Shown: positions 13,010 through 22,711 of the stretch, one piece after another
Layout of the letters: each line of letters starts with the position of its first letter
Position numbering within the stretch: position 1 is the stretch's first letter
Source of the DNA: Massilia sp. H-1
Lineage (GTDB): Bacteria > Pseudomonadota > Gammaproteobacteria > Burkholderiales > Burkholderiaceae_D
Direction: 5' to 3'
Length of the DNA stretch: 64,000 nucleotides
Assembly (NCBI GenBank): GCA_024703915.1
Contig: CP087969.1
Span: 2,790,001 to 2,854,000, forward strand
Notes under the pieces: model-generated
Databases searched by the model: none
Told to the model about the DNA's origin: nothing
What the model saw: the letters and a program-made list of their open reading frames with translations, nothing else
Position numbers and translations under genes: made by a program

Positions 13010-15137
13010 CTAGAACTCTTCCCAGTTTTCCGCTTCCGGTGCAGGTTTGGACGCCGGATTGGGGGCGCGCGCTTGGCTTGCTGGCAGCGCGCAGGCGCGG
13101 GGCAGGCGCGGCCTCGGCCCGGACCGGCGGCGCCTTGCGCATCATCCGGCGCGGCCGCAGCTTGCTGTTCGCCCAGTTTGAACACGCTGACCGCCTTGGC
13201 CAGCTGGGCGGCCTGGTCCTGCAAGCTTTCGGCGGCGGCGGCCGCTTCCTCGACCAGCGCCGCGTTTTGCTGGGTCACGCCATCCATCTGCCCGATCGCC
13301 TGGTTCACTTGCGCAATGCCATCGCTCTGCTCGGCCGTGGCGACCGTGATTTCCGACATGATGTTGGTCACGCGGCTGACGCTCTCGACCACCTGCTGCA
13401 TGGTGCTGCTTAGCCTCGTCGACCAGCTTGCTGCCGATCGCGACCTTGCCGACCGAGTCGTCGATCAAGCCCTTGATTTCCTTGGCGGCCGCCGCTGCGC
13501 TGGGCCAGGTTGCGCACCTCGGCCGCGACCACGGCGAAGCCGCGCCCTTGTTCATGCTACCCCGGGCCGCTTCCACCGCCGCGTTCAGCGCCAGGATGTT
13601 GGTCTGGAAGGCGATGCCGTCGATGACGCTGATGATGTCCACGATCTTGGTCGAGGAGGCATTGATCGAAGTCATGGTCTCGATCACCTTCGATACCACC
13701 GCCCCGCTCTTTTGCGCCACTTGCGAGGCCGATCCCGCCAGTTCGTTGGCCTGGCGCGCATTGTCGGCGTTTTCGCGCACGGTGACGGTCAGTTCCTCGA
13801 CCGAGGCCGCGGTTTCTTCGAGCGCGCTGGCTTGCTGTTCGGTGCGCGCCGACAGGTCGCTATTGCCGTGCGCAATTTCGGCGCTCGAGGTGGCCACATT
13901 GGCCGCGCTCGCATGCACTTGCAGCAGGACCGTGTGGATCTTGCTGACGAAGGCATTGAAGCCGTTGCCGATCACGGCCAGCTCATCGTTGCCTTTGACG
14001 TCGAGCCGGACCCGCAGGTCGGCGTCGCCGCCGCGACAGATCGGTCATGGTCGCACCGAGCGCGTAGCGGCGCGGTGAGGCGGAACACGACCAGCACCAG
14101 AATGCTGAAGCGGTGGCCAGCGCGCACACCAGGGCCACGCCCAGGGTGTACATCAGCAATTCGCGCGCCGAGGCGGTGGCGACCGCCTTGGGGAAACTCA
14201 GGTCGACGGCCCAGGGCGCAATATCCTTGTGGATCTGCAGCGGCTGCAGCAGGTGCAGGTAGCCGCTGCTGTCCTCGTATTCATAGGGCTTGCCCTGGCG
14301 GATGCGCTCGAGCCCGGCGGCCGGAATGTTGGTGGCCTAAGCTTGCCCAGCCATTGCGCCTGCGGGTGGCTGGCATACAGGCCGCCATTCGACAGCAGGG
14401 CCAGCTTGCCGCCATCGATGACCTTTTGCTCGGCCAGGATCGCGGTCAGGCGCGGCAGCATGAAGTCGGCGCTGGCCGTGCCCTGGAACTTGCCTTCGAT
14501 CATGATCGGCGCCACCAGCGAGGCCATCAGCACGGGCTTGCCTTCGATCGGATATTCATAGGGTTCGGTAAAGAAGACCTTGCCCATCTTTTTAGGAATG
14601 TCGTACCAGTCGTTGGCGCCCGGCTTGGGATCGAACACGATCGGTTCGACATGCATTTCATGCCTACCGCGTTACGCGTCCAGTAAGGCATGAAGCGGCC
14701 GGTCGCGTCGTAATGGGGTTTCTTGTCGGCGAATTCGGCATCCTTGCCGTCCAGCGCGTCGGGTTCCCAGGTGACGGCCGCGCCCACCAGGTCGCTCGAT
14801 CCGGCCAGCGTGGCCTTGACCATTTCATTGATTTGCTCGCGCTGCAGGGCCAGATTGGCGGAACGGGTCGCGCGCATCGCGTCGCCCAGATTGGCGACCG
14901 CCGCCAAGTTGGCGCCGATCCGGTTTTGCACGGCGCCAAGCCACTTCGCGCGCGGACGTGCGCGCCAGCTGCATGGACGCCGCCTCGGCACTGGCGCTGC
15001 TCTTGTAGCCGATCACCAGCGCCGTCATGCCCAGGCTCAGGACCGCCAGTAAAGTCGCCGCGATGCAAATCTTGGCATTGAGCGAAAGTTGCAGCATTCT
15101 GCCGCGCAGCCCCCGCGCCGTCCGGTTGGAAGTTCAT
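13010..15137 (-). CDS. Methyl-accepting chemotaxis protein with Cache sensor and NWEEF tail
   Basis: A transmembrane helix ([23 protein letters not shown]) leads into a periplasmic Cache-type sensor domain (residues about 50-330; [39 protein letters not shown]), a second membrane helix ([21 protein letters not shown]), HAMP, and the cytoplasmic signalling domain with the hairpin tip [44 protein letters not shown] (read in pieces). The last residues are ENWEEF, a CheR-docking pentapeptide NWEEF as in E. coli Tsr/Tar (NWETF). Breaks near 13408, 13550, 14338 and 14655 are lost GCCGGC sites. The upstream ATG was chosen because GGGGGA lies eight bases before it. Its ligand is unknown. Confidence 0.92.
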
Positions 15138-15161
15138 GATCGCGTCCCCCTTACTGTGTTC

Positions 15162-15961
15162 TTAGAATGTCCTGGTAACCGACAGGACCAGCGTGGCCTT
15201 GGCCGGATTGGAGGTCTCGATCACGCCGCCCGAATTGGGAATGCCCAGCGTGTAGTTGTCGTAGATGTCGGTCTTGGGAAAGGCCTTGGTCAGCGCCGCA
15301 GTCGCGGTCCAGCCGCCGCTGTAGGCCTTGGACAGGCCGATCTTGGCATCGTTCCAGTTCCACACCTCGTTGCCGCTGCTTACCCCACGCGGCCATTGCT
15401 TAGAACGTGCAGCAAGAGCGTCATCCCGGAACCAAGGTCGAGGTTGGCGCCAATGTCCAGGTAGCCCGTTCCGCGCTTGGTGATGCCGAAAAATTCCTTG
15501 GTATAGGTGTAGTTGTACTTGGCGTAGAACGACTTCCAGGTGGTGCCGACCGACAATTCGCCGTAGTCATAGGTAGTGGCGGTCGCCGTGTATTCGGCGC
15601 CCGGGTAGACATAATAGTAGAGCAGCGCGCTGTAGCCGAAGCCATGCGGCCGTGCCCGAGTAGCCGCCATACAGGTCGACTTCGAGGGTGCCGTTTTCGA
15701 TGAAGCGGTTCGACACCGAGGACATCCAGGTGCCGACCGACCAGCCGCTCGGATGCGCATAATCGGCGCCGCCTTGCAGGGCTTGGCTTGCCCCAGCCCT
15801 GGCGGAAGCCGCGCGAGATGTACTGGGAGGCGAGGGTGACGTTGACGATCACGCCGGGGTCAGTGGCAGCATGGCGCGCCAGTTCTGGGTTCGCCCGCCA
15901 GGGCGTGCAGGGGCACGAGGAGGGACAAGGGCACCAGAGTTGCTACGACAATTGTTCGCAT
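15162..15961 (-). CDS. TorF-family putative porin
   Basis: A signal peptide (MRTIVVATLVPLSLLVPLHALA) precedes a small beta-barrel of about 250 residues with the family start VNVTLASQYISRGFRQ, then YGGYSGT, FYAKYNYTYTKEFFG and the terminal strand ATLVLSVTRTF ending in Phe, the usual outer-membrane signature. This matches the Gcw_chp/TIGR02001 (TorF) family, whose transport role is not established. Breaks near 15785 (GCCGGC lost), 15405 and 15380 interrupt it. It ends 24 bases before the chemoreceptor gene on the same strand, so the two may share a transcript. Confidence 0.85.
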
Positions 15962-16129
15962 ACGTCACCTTTCAAGAAAAACTCGTCCGGAAACCGCTGA
16001 CCCGCATTGCATAACCTCAATGTAAGAATAGTTGTCGTGTGGACTTCATGTCAATTAACCTTTTTCATGATTTTAGAAAGCGTTGTTTCCGAGGTTGCCT
16101 GGAACAAGTCAAACGGTTAGCCTGTCGGC

Positions 16130-16894
16130 ATGCCTTTTACCACCTGTCCCAAGTGCGCGTACGAGGCGCCGTCCGCTGGATGCCCACGTGCATCCGGGCA
16201 TCTGTCCCGCTTGCGGAATTGCCTACCAGAAATATGTGGATCGTCAGGCCGGGATCGTGCCGCCGCAAGCGGCGCCGCTGGAGATGGAAGAGGTATTGCC
16301 GCCTTTGGCACGCCTGACATCGCGCCTGCTCGCCTTGCCTAGCCGATGTGGACGCGGTGAGTGTCGGCGGGCGGGCGCTGGCATGGTGCGCCTTTGCCCT
16401 GTGGGCGCTCTGGTTCACCCTGCACGGCGTGGACTGGGAAGTGATCGGCGGCTCCTTCTTGCACAGCATCATTCTGCCTTTCCACGAATTTGGCCACGTG
16501 CTGTTCATGCCCTTCGGCCGCTTCATGGCCATTCTGGGCGGCAGCCTGTTCCAGGTGCTGATGCCGCTCGGCCTGATGCTGGCCTTCCTCTTCAAGCAGC
16601 GCGACACCTTTGGCGCCTCGGCCATGCTGTGGTGGGCTTAGCCCAGAGCCTGGTCGACTTGTCGCCCTACATCCGCGACGCCCAGACGCGCAGCCTGCCG
16701 CTGGTGGGCGGTGGCGGCGAGGAGTCGCACGACTGGGGTAATCTGCTGACCATGCTTGGCTGGCTCGACCATACGATCGCGATCTCGCGCCTGTGCTTTG
16801 CGGTAGAACGTGCTCGTGATGCTGGCTAAGCCTGACCTGGGGCGCCATCCTGCTGCGCCTGCAGTACCGCAAGTTGAACGACCCGACCGCCTAG
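16130..16894 (+). CDS. Zinc-ribbon membrane protein with an HEXXH motif (M50-like)
   Basis: The N-terminus has a zinc ribbon (CPKC near residue 6, CPACG near residue 30). After a linker come hydrophobic segments and the motif ILPFHEFGHVLFMPFGRF, an HEXXH zinc site inside a membrane helix as in site-2/M50 proteases, then FQVLMPLGLMLAFLF and LLTMLGWLDHTIAISR. Length is about 255 residues. Breaks near 16326, 16636 and 16826 are lost GCCGGC sites; another lies near 16170. An M50 protease would also need a later Asp motif; SLVDLSPYIRDAQ or NDPTA are candidates, so the activity is a guess. It is followed seven bases on by a GNAT gene. Confidence 0.78.
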
Positions 16895-16900
16895 GACACC

Positions 16901-17585
16901 ATGCACGACGCACTCGCCAACCCGATGTGGGCTTCACTGAACAGCACGCATGCAGGCTTTGCCCTGAGCAGCGGCGCCCTCCAACGTTTCCAGCCCGACG
17001 TGGCCCCGTTTTGCGCCGTGGCAGCAGCTAAGCACCCAGCTGGACGACAGGTCTTGCCTGCAACCTGGCGAAACGGTATTTTTCTCGGCACCTTCCCGGC
17101 CTTGCTAAGCCTTACTGGACCGTGCTGGGCGAATATGCCATCCTGCAAATGGTCATGGTAGGCCCAGCCATGCAGCAGCGGCCAGCGGCCCCGATGCGCA
17201 AGCGCTGGGCGGCGCCGATCTGCCTGCCATGCTGGATCTGACCGCCCTCGTCTATCCCGAGTTTTTCCGGCCCCGCACCGCGGCGCTCGGCCATTACATT
17301 GGCCACTACGAACACAGTAGGCTGGCAGCCATGGCCGGGCAGCGCCTGGCCGTGCCCGGCTACCGTGAAATCAGCGCCGTCTGTACCCACCCGGAACATC
17401 GCGGCCAGGGCCATGCGGGACGCCTGATCGGCCAGCTGGCGCGCGCCATCGTGGACCAGGGCGAGCTGCCTTTCCTGCATGTGAGCGCCGCCAACGAGCG
17501 CGCCTGGAAGCTGTATGAAAACCTCGGCTTCGTGGCGAGCCGCGAACTGCCGTTCATCAAGGTCCGGATCGGAGCGGCGCCATGA
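16901..17585 (+). CDS. GNAT-family N-acetyltransferase (FR47-like)
   Basis: The last 110 residues carry the GNAT core: a strand REISAVCTHPEHRGQGHAGRLIGQLARAI with the acetyl-CoA binding R/Q-x-x-G-x-G/A pattern, then FLHVSAANERAWKLYENLGFVASRELPF. The N-terminal half (HDALANPMWASLNSTHAGFALSSG) matches the usual start of FR47-like proteins. Breaks near 17029 and 17104 are lost GCCGGC sites; another lies near 17175. The acceptor substrate is unknown. The stop overlaps the next start (ATGATG), so it is coupled to the DUF296 gene. Confidence 0.85.
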
Positions 17586-17985
17586 TGCGCGCGTTGCCGC
17601 TGCGTCTGCCGCCTGGCGTCGATCTGCGGGAGGCGCTCGAGCGCGTCATTGCAGGAGCAGGCGGTCGGCGCCGCTTTCGTGCTGCAGGGGATCGGCAGCC
17701 TGAGCGTGGCGCGCATCCGCTGCGCCGGAAAATCCGACGCGCTCGAGCTGCACGGCGACCTGGAAATTCTGACGCTGGCAGGCAGCCTGGCGGCCGACGG
17801 CGTGCACCTGCACATCAGCGTTTCCGACGCACAAGGCCAGGTCGTGGGAGGACATGTCGAGCGCGGCTGTGTGGTGCGGACCACGGCGGAAATCCTGGTC
17901 GCGCTGCTGCCCGAGCACCGCTTCCAGCCGGGCGCAGGATGCCGCTTCCGGCTACCGCGAACTGCGGGTGGACGAACAGCCCTAG
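17582..17985 (+). CDS. DUF296/PPC-domain DNA-binding-like protein
   Basis: About 135 residues with the PPC (plant and prokaryote conserved, DUF296) core: RLPPGVDLREALERV, AAFVLQGIGSLSVARIR, ELHGDLEILTLAGSLAADGVHLHISVSDAQGQVVGGHV (read in pieces) and TTAEILVALL. The conserved HLHIS...GHV residues usually bind a metal in the trimer. Bacterial members are of unknown role. Breaks near 17655 and 17935. It is translationally coupled to the acetyltransferase upstream and its end overlaps the convergent small gene by a few bases. Confidence 0.85.
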
Positions 17986-18191
17986 CGCGGCTTGCTGCGC
18001 CGGTCGACCAGCACGCTGCGCCGCAGGCGGATGCCGGGCGTGCGGATGCCGCTGATCACGCCCCATGCCGCCGCCCAGCGCGCCGCTTTGTCCTTGTCGG
18101 CCGGATGGGTGGAACTGATGGCGCGGCCGATGGCTTCGGTCATACGGAGCATCGCGTAGGTTTTTCGTTCTTTCTTGACTTGGGGTTTCAT
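17982..18191 (-). CDS. Small basic protein of unknown function
   Basis: An intact frame of 69 residues rich in Arg and Lys (MKPQVKKERKTYAML..., then AARWAAAWGVISGIRTPG, ending VLVDRRSKPR). AGG lies six bases before the chosen ATG; the frame is open a little further upstream. No family is recognised. It is convergent with, and just overlaps, the DUF296 gene. The steady basic composition and intact frame make it likely real. Confidence 0.5.
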   Translation of the reverse strand: MKPQVKKERKTYAMLRMTEAIGRAISSTHPADKDKAARWAAAWGVISGIRTPGIRLRRSVLVDRRSKPR

Positions 18192-18242
18192 AAAGCGCCT
18201 GCATAGAACAACATGCACCCACCCTAACCCCGCCAGCCGAAC

Positions 18243-18268
18243 CTGACGGTTAGCTAGCGAACCGTCAG
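18243..18268. terminator. Hairpin, 9-bp stem, possible terminator
   Basis: CTGACGGTT and AACCGTCAG pair perfectly around an eight-base loop. It lies just past the stop of the aquaporin gene, between it and the start of the small basic gene. No U-run follows on either strand, so intrinsic termination is uncertain. Confidence 0.4.
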
Positions 18269-18296
18269 ACGCGATTTGTGTCCGCGCGCCCCTTTT

Positions 18297-18977
18297 TTAC
18301 ACTTCCCGCCCGGCCTTGGACGGATACAGCCAGCAAAAGAGCAGCGTTGCTGCGGCCGCGCCCCGCCAGCTGGGCGCCGATGAAGCCAGGCGCGTCGGAC
18401 GGCCGGATGCCTAAGCAAAGGTGTCGGTCAGGGCGCGCGCCAGGGTGACGGCGGGATTGGCAAACGAGGTCGACGCGGTGAACCAGTAAGCGGCGGTGAT
18501 GTAGGCGGCCACGGCAAACGGCGTGCTGGACGGGCGGCTGCGCGAACAGCCGATGATGACCGCGAGCAGACCGAAGGTGGCGACAAATTCGCTCAGCCAT
18601 TGCAGCCGGCCCGGCCCGCACGTGCTGGGACGCCGCCAGCAGCGGCAGCTCGAACATGGCGTGCGCGATCAGCACGCTTAGCCACCACTGCGCAGCGCAT
18701 TGCGCGGCCAGGTAGGGCAGCACCAGCGCGCGGCAAATTGCCCTGCCATGCTTCGGACAAGCTCACGACCGGGTTGAAGTGGGCGCCGGAAACCGGGCCC
18801 AGCATGAGGATCAGGGCGGTCAGGCTTAAGCACCGGTGGCCAGCGCGTTGGCCAGCAGCGCCAGCGCGGCATTGCCATCCAAGCAAGCCGCTCGGCCATG
18901 ATGCCGGAACCGACCACGACTGCCAGCAGGAAGGCGCTGCCGAGCGCTTCGGCCACGAGGCGGCGTGCGGTACTCAT
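18297..18977 (-). CDS. Aquaporin/MIP-family channel next to ArsR
   Basis: A six-helix channel of about 230 residues with both half-helix motifs: GAHFNPVVSL (first NPA is NPV) and SFANPAVTLARAL (NPA). Aquaglyceroporins in ars operons export trivalent arsenic, and this gene begins inside the stop of an arsR-type regulator (ATGA overlap), so metalloid efflux is the likely job. Breaks near 18365, 18415, 18678, 18827 and 18885 are all lost GCCGGC sites, five in one small gene. MIP identity is firm; arsenic specificity is inferred from context. Confidence 0.88.
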
Positions 18978-19272
18978 GCGCACGATCCGCCGCCGCAGCA
19001 GTTTTCGGTCAGGAAGCCGATCACGCCATTCATGGCGGCAAAATCGGCCACGTAGATCACGAAGCGGCCATCCTGGCGCGGCGTGACCAGCCCGGCGTGG
19101 GCCAGTTCCTTGAGGTGAAATGACAGCGAGGACGCGGGAATGCCGAGCTGTTCGCCGATCTTACCGGGCGACATGCCCGCCGGGCCTACTCCTGGACCAG
19201 CAGCCGGAATACCGCCAGGCGCGATTCCTGGGCCAGGGCGGAGAGTGCGGACAAAACGTGTTTGGTTTCCAT
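18974..19272 (-). CDS. ArsR-family metalloregulator
   Basis: About 98 residues with a winged helix (METKHVLSALSALAQESRLAVFRLL, MSPGKIGEQLGIPASSLSFHLKELAHAGLV). In place of the classic ELCVCDL in the recognition region there is MSPGKIGEQ; the metal site is more likely the C-terminal Cys cluster NCCGGGSCA. That suggests As(III)/Sb(III) sensing by C-terminal thiols, as in some ArsR variants (inference). The one break near 19185 is a lost GCCGGC. It is divergent from the Spy/CpxP-like gene and heads a two-gene operon with the aquaporin. Confidence 0.88.
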
Positions 19273-19288
19273 GGGGACAGTGCAAGAG

Positions 19289-19318
19289 TCGATATTTCCA
19301 TAATAATGGAAATATCGA
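19289..19318. promoter_or_regulatory. Inverted repeat, probable ArsR operator
   Basis: A perfect inverted repeat with 13-bp arms (TCGATATTTCCAT and its complement) around AATA lies 17 bases before the arsR start codon. It is far richer in A and T than its surroundings. Position and symmetry fit an autoregulatory ArsR site covering the promoter. Confidence 0.75.
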
Positions 19319-19441
19319 AACTCATCAAGCGCCCGGTCTTTACAATACTTTACGGCGCAGAAATGACGGCTTTACGCGCCCGGCCTACAGTACAAGCATG
19401 CCAGCCCGATCGAGGCTGAAGCACCTACCGAAAGGCAAGCA

Positions 19442-19966
19442 ATGAACCAGACCACCGACCACACCACCCCTTCCACCACTGCCCGGACCGGTTTCGGCCG
19501 CCGCTGGATGCTCGCTGCCGCCCTGGTCGCGGCCGTTGGCGCCATCGCCTGCCAGCTACAGCTGTCGCTGAAGGCCATGGTTTCGGCATGCACGGCGGGC
19601 GCGGCATGCACGGCGCAATGGATCCGGAAAGCATGGCCAAGCATGTGGACAAGATGATCGAGCGCATCGCGCCCGACGCCACGCCGCAGCAAAAGGCGCG
19701 CCTGGCCGAGATCAGCAAGGCCGCCTTTGCCGACCTCAAGCCCCTGCACGCCCCGCTTCCGCGACGGCCACAAGCGCCTGCATGAATTGCTGATGGCGCC
19801 GGCCATCGACCGCGTCGCGCTCGAGAAGGTGCGCGCCGACCAGATGCAGATCGCCGACGCCCTCAGCAAGCGCGTACTGACCGCCGTGGAAGACGCGGCC
19901 GAAGTCCTCACGCCCGAGCAGCGCCTGCGCTTCCAGAAGCATCTGCAAAGCCGCGGACACCACTGA
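19442..19966 (+). CDS. Spy/CpxP-like periplasmic protein
   Basis: A membrane-anchor or signal segment (RRWMLAAALVAAVGAIACQLQLS) is followed by a Gly/Met/His-rich patch (GFGMHGGRGMHGAMDPE, frame repaired) and helices AKHVDKMIERIAPDATPQQKARLAEISKAAFADL and RFRDGHKRLHELLMAPAIDR, ending with the LTPEQRLRFQKHLQSRGHH motif, which is close to the LTxxQ signature of Spy/CpxP. Length is about 170 residues. Breaks near 19578 and 19748. It sits ahead of a response regulator-kinase pair, the usual arrangement for a periplasmic accessory that senses or buffers envelope or metal stress. Confidence 0.82.
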
Positions 19967-20035
19967 TCTGCAAGGAAGGCGTGAAGCCATGTATTCTGGA
20001 ACCTTTCAAACGCTGACACTGGTGACAGCCTAAGC

Positions 20036-20752
20036 ATGGCCCAACGCATCCTGATGATCGAAGACGACCAGCGCCTCGCGGCGATGGTCGTCACCTACCT
20101 GGCCAGCAATGGCTATGAAGTCACGCACGCTTAAACACCGCGCAAGCGGGGCTGGCTTTGCTGCGTTCCGAACCGTTCTCGCTGGTCTTGCTGGACCTGA
20201 TGCTGCCCGATATCGACGGCCTGGAATTGTGCCGCCGCATCCGCGCCATGGGCGCGCCGCTCAGAATCGATTCCGATCGTCATGCTCACCGCCAAGGGCG
20301 ACCCCTTCGACCGCGTTGTTGGCCTGGAACTGGGCGCCGACGATTACCTGCCCAAGCCGTTCGAGCCGCGCGAGCTGCTGGCGCGCCTGCGCGCGGTATT
20401 GCAGCCTAGCCCAGCCTCGACACCGGGATCGGCAAGCATGGCGCCCTGCAATTCGGGCGGCTCGAGATCGATGCCGCGGCGCGCCTGGTGCGCGTGGACG
20501 GCAAGGAAAAGATCCTCACCGCCTACCAGTTCGACCTGCTGCTGGCGATGGCCGAGCGGGCTTGGCCGCGTGCTTTCGCGCGAGCAGCTGATCGACGCCG
20601 TCAAGGGCGAAACGCTGGAACCGTTCGACCGCTCGATCGACGTCCACATCGGCCGCCTGCGCGCGGCCATCGAAGACGATCCGCGCCAGCCGCGCCGCAT
20701 CATCACCGTGCGCGGCTCCGGCTACGTGTTCGCCAAGGTCCAGGATGCGTAA
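20036..20752 (+). CDS. OmpR-family response regulator
   Basis: The receiver domain shows IEDDQRLAAM, the phosphoacceptor Asp in VLLDLMLPDIDGLEL, VMLTAKGDPFD and the Lys in DDYLPKPFEPRELLAR. The C-terminal winged helix follows (LTAYQFDLLLAMAER, VLSREQLIDAVKGE, RSIDVHIGRLRAAIEDDPRQPRRIITVRGSGYVF in pieces). About 240 residues. Breaks near 20031 (just before the ATG), 20131, 20406 and 20560 are lost GCCGGC sites; 20265 is another error. It overlaps the start of the kinase gene by eight bases. Confidence 0.92.
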
Positions 20753-22014
20753 GGTAATTGCGCTGTCGCAGCGCCTGTACGTGCGCATCTATGCGGCGCT
20801 GCTGGCCAGCCTGGTGGCGCTCGGCTGCATGTTCGCCGTGGTGCACTGGATTTATGACAATGACCAGTCGCGCAACGGCTTTGACACCTTTGCCGAGGTC
20901 GCCAGCGAAGTCTTGCCGCCGCCCGAGGCCACGCGCCAGGAACAGCGGCGCGCGCTGATGCGCTGGCGCCAGAAGGTGCGCGCCAACATGGCGCTGTACA
21001 CGGCGGATGGCGAACTGATCGCCGGTGCCGGTCCCGTGTTCCCGCCGTTGCCGCCGAACCAGACCACCAATGGCCGCATCGAAGGCGGCCATGGCGCGCT
21101 CGCGCTCAAGCTGCAGGATGGCCGCTGGCTGGTGTGGCAGCGCATGCACGGGCGCCGCTTTCCGCTCAACATTCTGCTCACGCTGGCGATGGTCATGCAG
21201 CGTGGTCGCGATTGGCGCCTTTCCGGTCGTGCGGCGCGTGACACGGCGCCTGGAACGCTTGCAGCACAGCGTGGAAAACTGGGGCGGCGGCAACCTGGCA
21301 ACCCGGGTCGCAGTCGAAGGCAAGGACGAGGTTGCCTTGCTGGCGAGCAGCTTTAATGCCTCGGCCGAAAGGATCGAAGCGCTGGTCACGGCGCAAAAGA
21401 ATTTGCTGGCCAATGCCTCGCACGAGCTGCGCTCGCCGCTGGCGCGTATCCGGATGGCAGTGGAACTGATCCAGGACCAGGCCAACCCCGTCATCAGCGG
21501 CGAGCTCAAACAAAACATCGCGGAACTCGACCAGCTGATCGACGAAGTCTTGCTGGCCAGCCGGCTCGACGCCAGCACCCAGGGCACGGCGGCCCGGGTG
21601 CCGGTCGATCTGGCCGCCATCGTGGCCGAGGAAAGCAGCCGGGTCGGCGCCGCGTTCGAGGCCGACGCGCTCACGGTCGCGGGCGACGCGCGCCTGCTGC
21701 GCCGCTTGCTGCGCAATCTGCTCGAGAACGCCAAACGCTATGGCGCCGACACCCGGGTGGCCGTCACGCTGGCGCGCGCGCAGGATGGCGCGGTGCTGCT
21801 CGAAGTGTGCGATGGCGGACCGGGCGTACCCGAAGCCGAGCGCGAGCGCATCTTTGAACCGTTCTACCGCCTGCCGGGCGCGAGCGAAGCGTCCGGCGGC
21901 GTCGGGTTGGGGCTGAGCCTGGTGAGACAGATTGCCGTCCACCACGGCGGCAAGGTCGAATGCCTGCCGCCTCAGGGCCGCGGCTGCTGCTTCCGGGTCA
22001 CCTTGCCGGCCTGA
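20745..22014 (+). CDS. Sensor histidine kinase (CpxA/RstB type)
   Basis: An N-terminal membrane helix (YVRIYAALLASLVALGCMFAVVHW), a periplasmic domain of about 120 residues, a second helix (NILLTLAMV...IGAF), a HAMP-like linker (RRLERLQHSVENWGGGNLATRV), then the H-box NASHELRSPLARIRMAVEL and the ATPase boxes NLLENAKRYG, VCDGGPGVP and GGVGLGLSLVRQI. Length about 420 residues. One break near 21205 is a small indel. With the regulator upstream and the Spy/CpxP-like gene before it, this is an envelope or metal stress two-component system. Confidence 0.92.
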
Positions 22015-22241
22015 CGGCGGGCCGCATAGTCGCTGCCCACATGCTGGCTGATGTAGGTCGACAAGCCCCGTCCGGTCTGCGCCAGCCGCTTCATCGCTTC
22101 CACGCGCTCGCGTCCGGTGCTGGCGTAGGAGTAGGTGTAGACCTGGCCGTCGACAAACTGCACATCGATGGCGTCGGGGGCGATCGCATAGGCCACGACC
22201 CCGGATTCGCCAGCCAACCGCAGATAGCGCCGCATCGCCAT
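21972..22241 (-). CDS. KTSC-like domain protein
   Basis: An intact frame of 89 residues. The core DVQFVDGQVYTYSYASTGRE followed by VEAMKRLAQTGRGLSTYISQHV resembles the KTSC domain (a small fold linked to RNA/lysyl-tRNA-related proteins). The end overlaps the convergent kinase gene by 43 bases. Its ATG follows the stop of the DUF2269 gene within a few bases, so it belongs to that operon. Confidence 0.65.
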   Translation of the reverse strand: MAMRRYLRLAGESGVVAYAIAPDAIDVQFVDGQVYTYSYASTGRERVEAMKRLAQTGRGLSTYISQHVGSDYAARRQAGKVTRKQQPRP

Positions 22242-22243
22242 GG

Positions 22244-22711
22244 TCAGGCCGGTTTGGCCACCATCAGCCAGAACACGACCACCAGCGCGAAGAAGGCGGG
22301 AATGCCGAGCGCGGTCCAGATGCGCAGGTAGCGCCAGTATTGCTCCGGCAACGTGGTGTCGTCGCGCGCGGCGATCTGTGCCATGTCGCGCATCTTGAGC
22401 TGTATCCACACGACCGGCAGCCAGCAGGCGCTTACCCAGGAAGTACAGCGCGACCGACCACAGGATCCAGCCGCTGGTCCAGGGATAGCCGACCAGGTAA
22501 ATCATGTACATGCCGGTGACGGGCTGGATCACGACCGTGGTAGCGGTAAAGATCCAGTCGGCCAGGACCACGTGCTTAAGCTCACCACGGCGATTGCGCG
22601 CACATCGCGGCTGATGCTGGTAAATAGCATGTAGAACGCAGAACCGATGCCGGTGCCGAACAAAAACGTGGACGACAGAATGTGCAGCCACTTGACGACC
22701 AGGTATTCCAT
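22244..22711 (-). CDS. DUF2269 integral membrane protein
   Basis: About 156 residues with four membrane helices; starts MEYLVVKWLHILSSTFLFGTGIGSAFYM, then HVVLADWIFTATTVVIQPVTG, the family's histidine- and Trp-rich pattern, and ALYFLAGACWLPVVWIQL. DUF2269 proteins are small membrane proteins, possibly haem-binding, of unknown function. Breaks near 22432 and 22570 are lost GCCGGC sites. Its ATG directly follows the TAA of the gene upstream (TAAATG). Confidence 0.85.
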
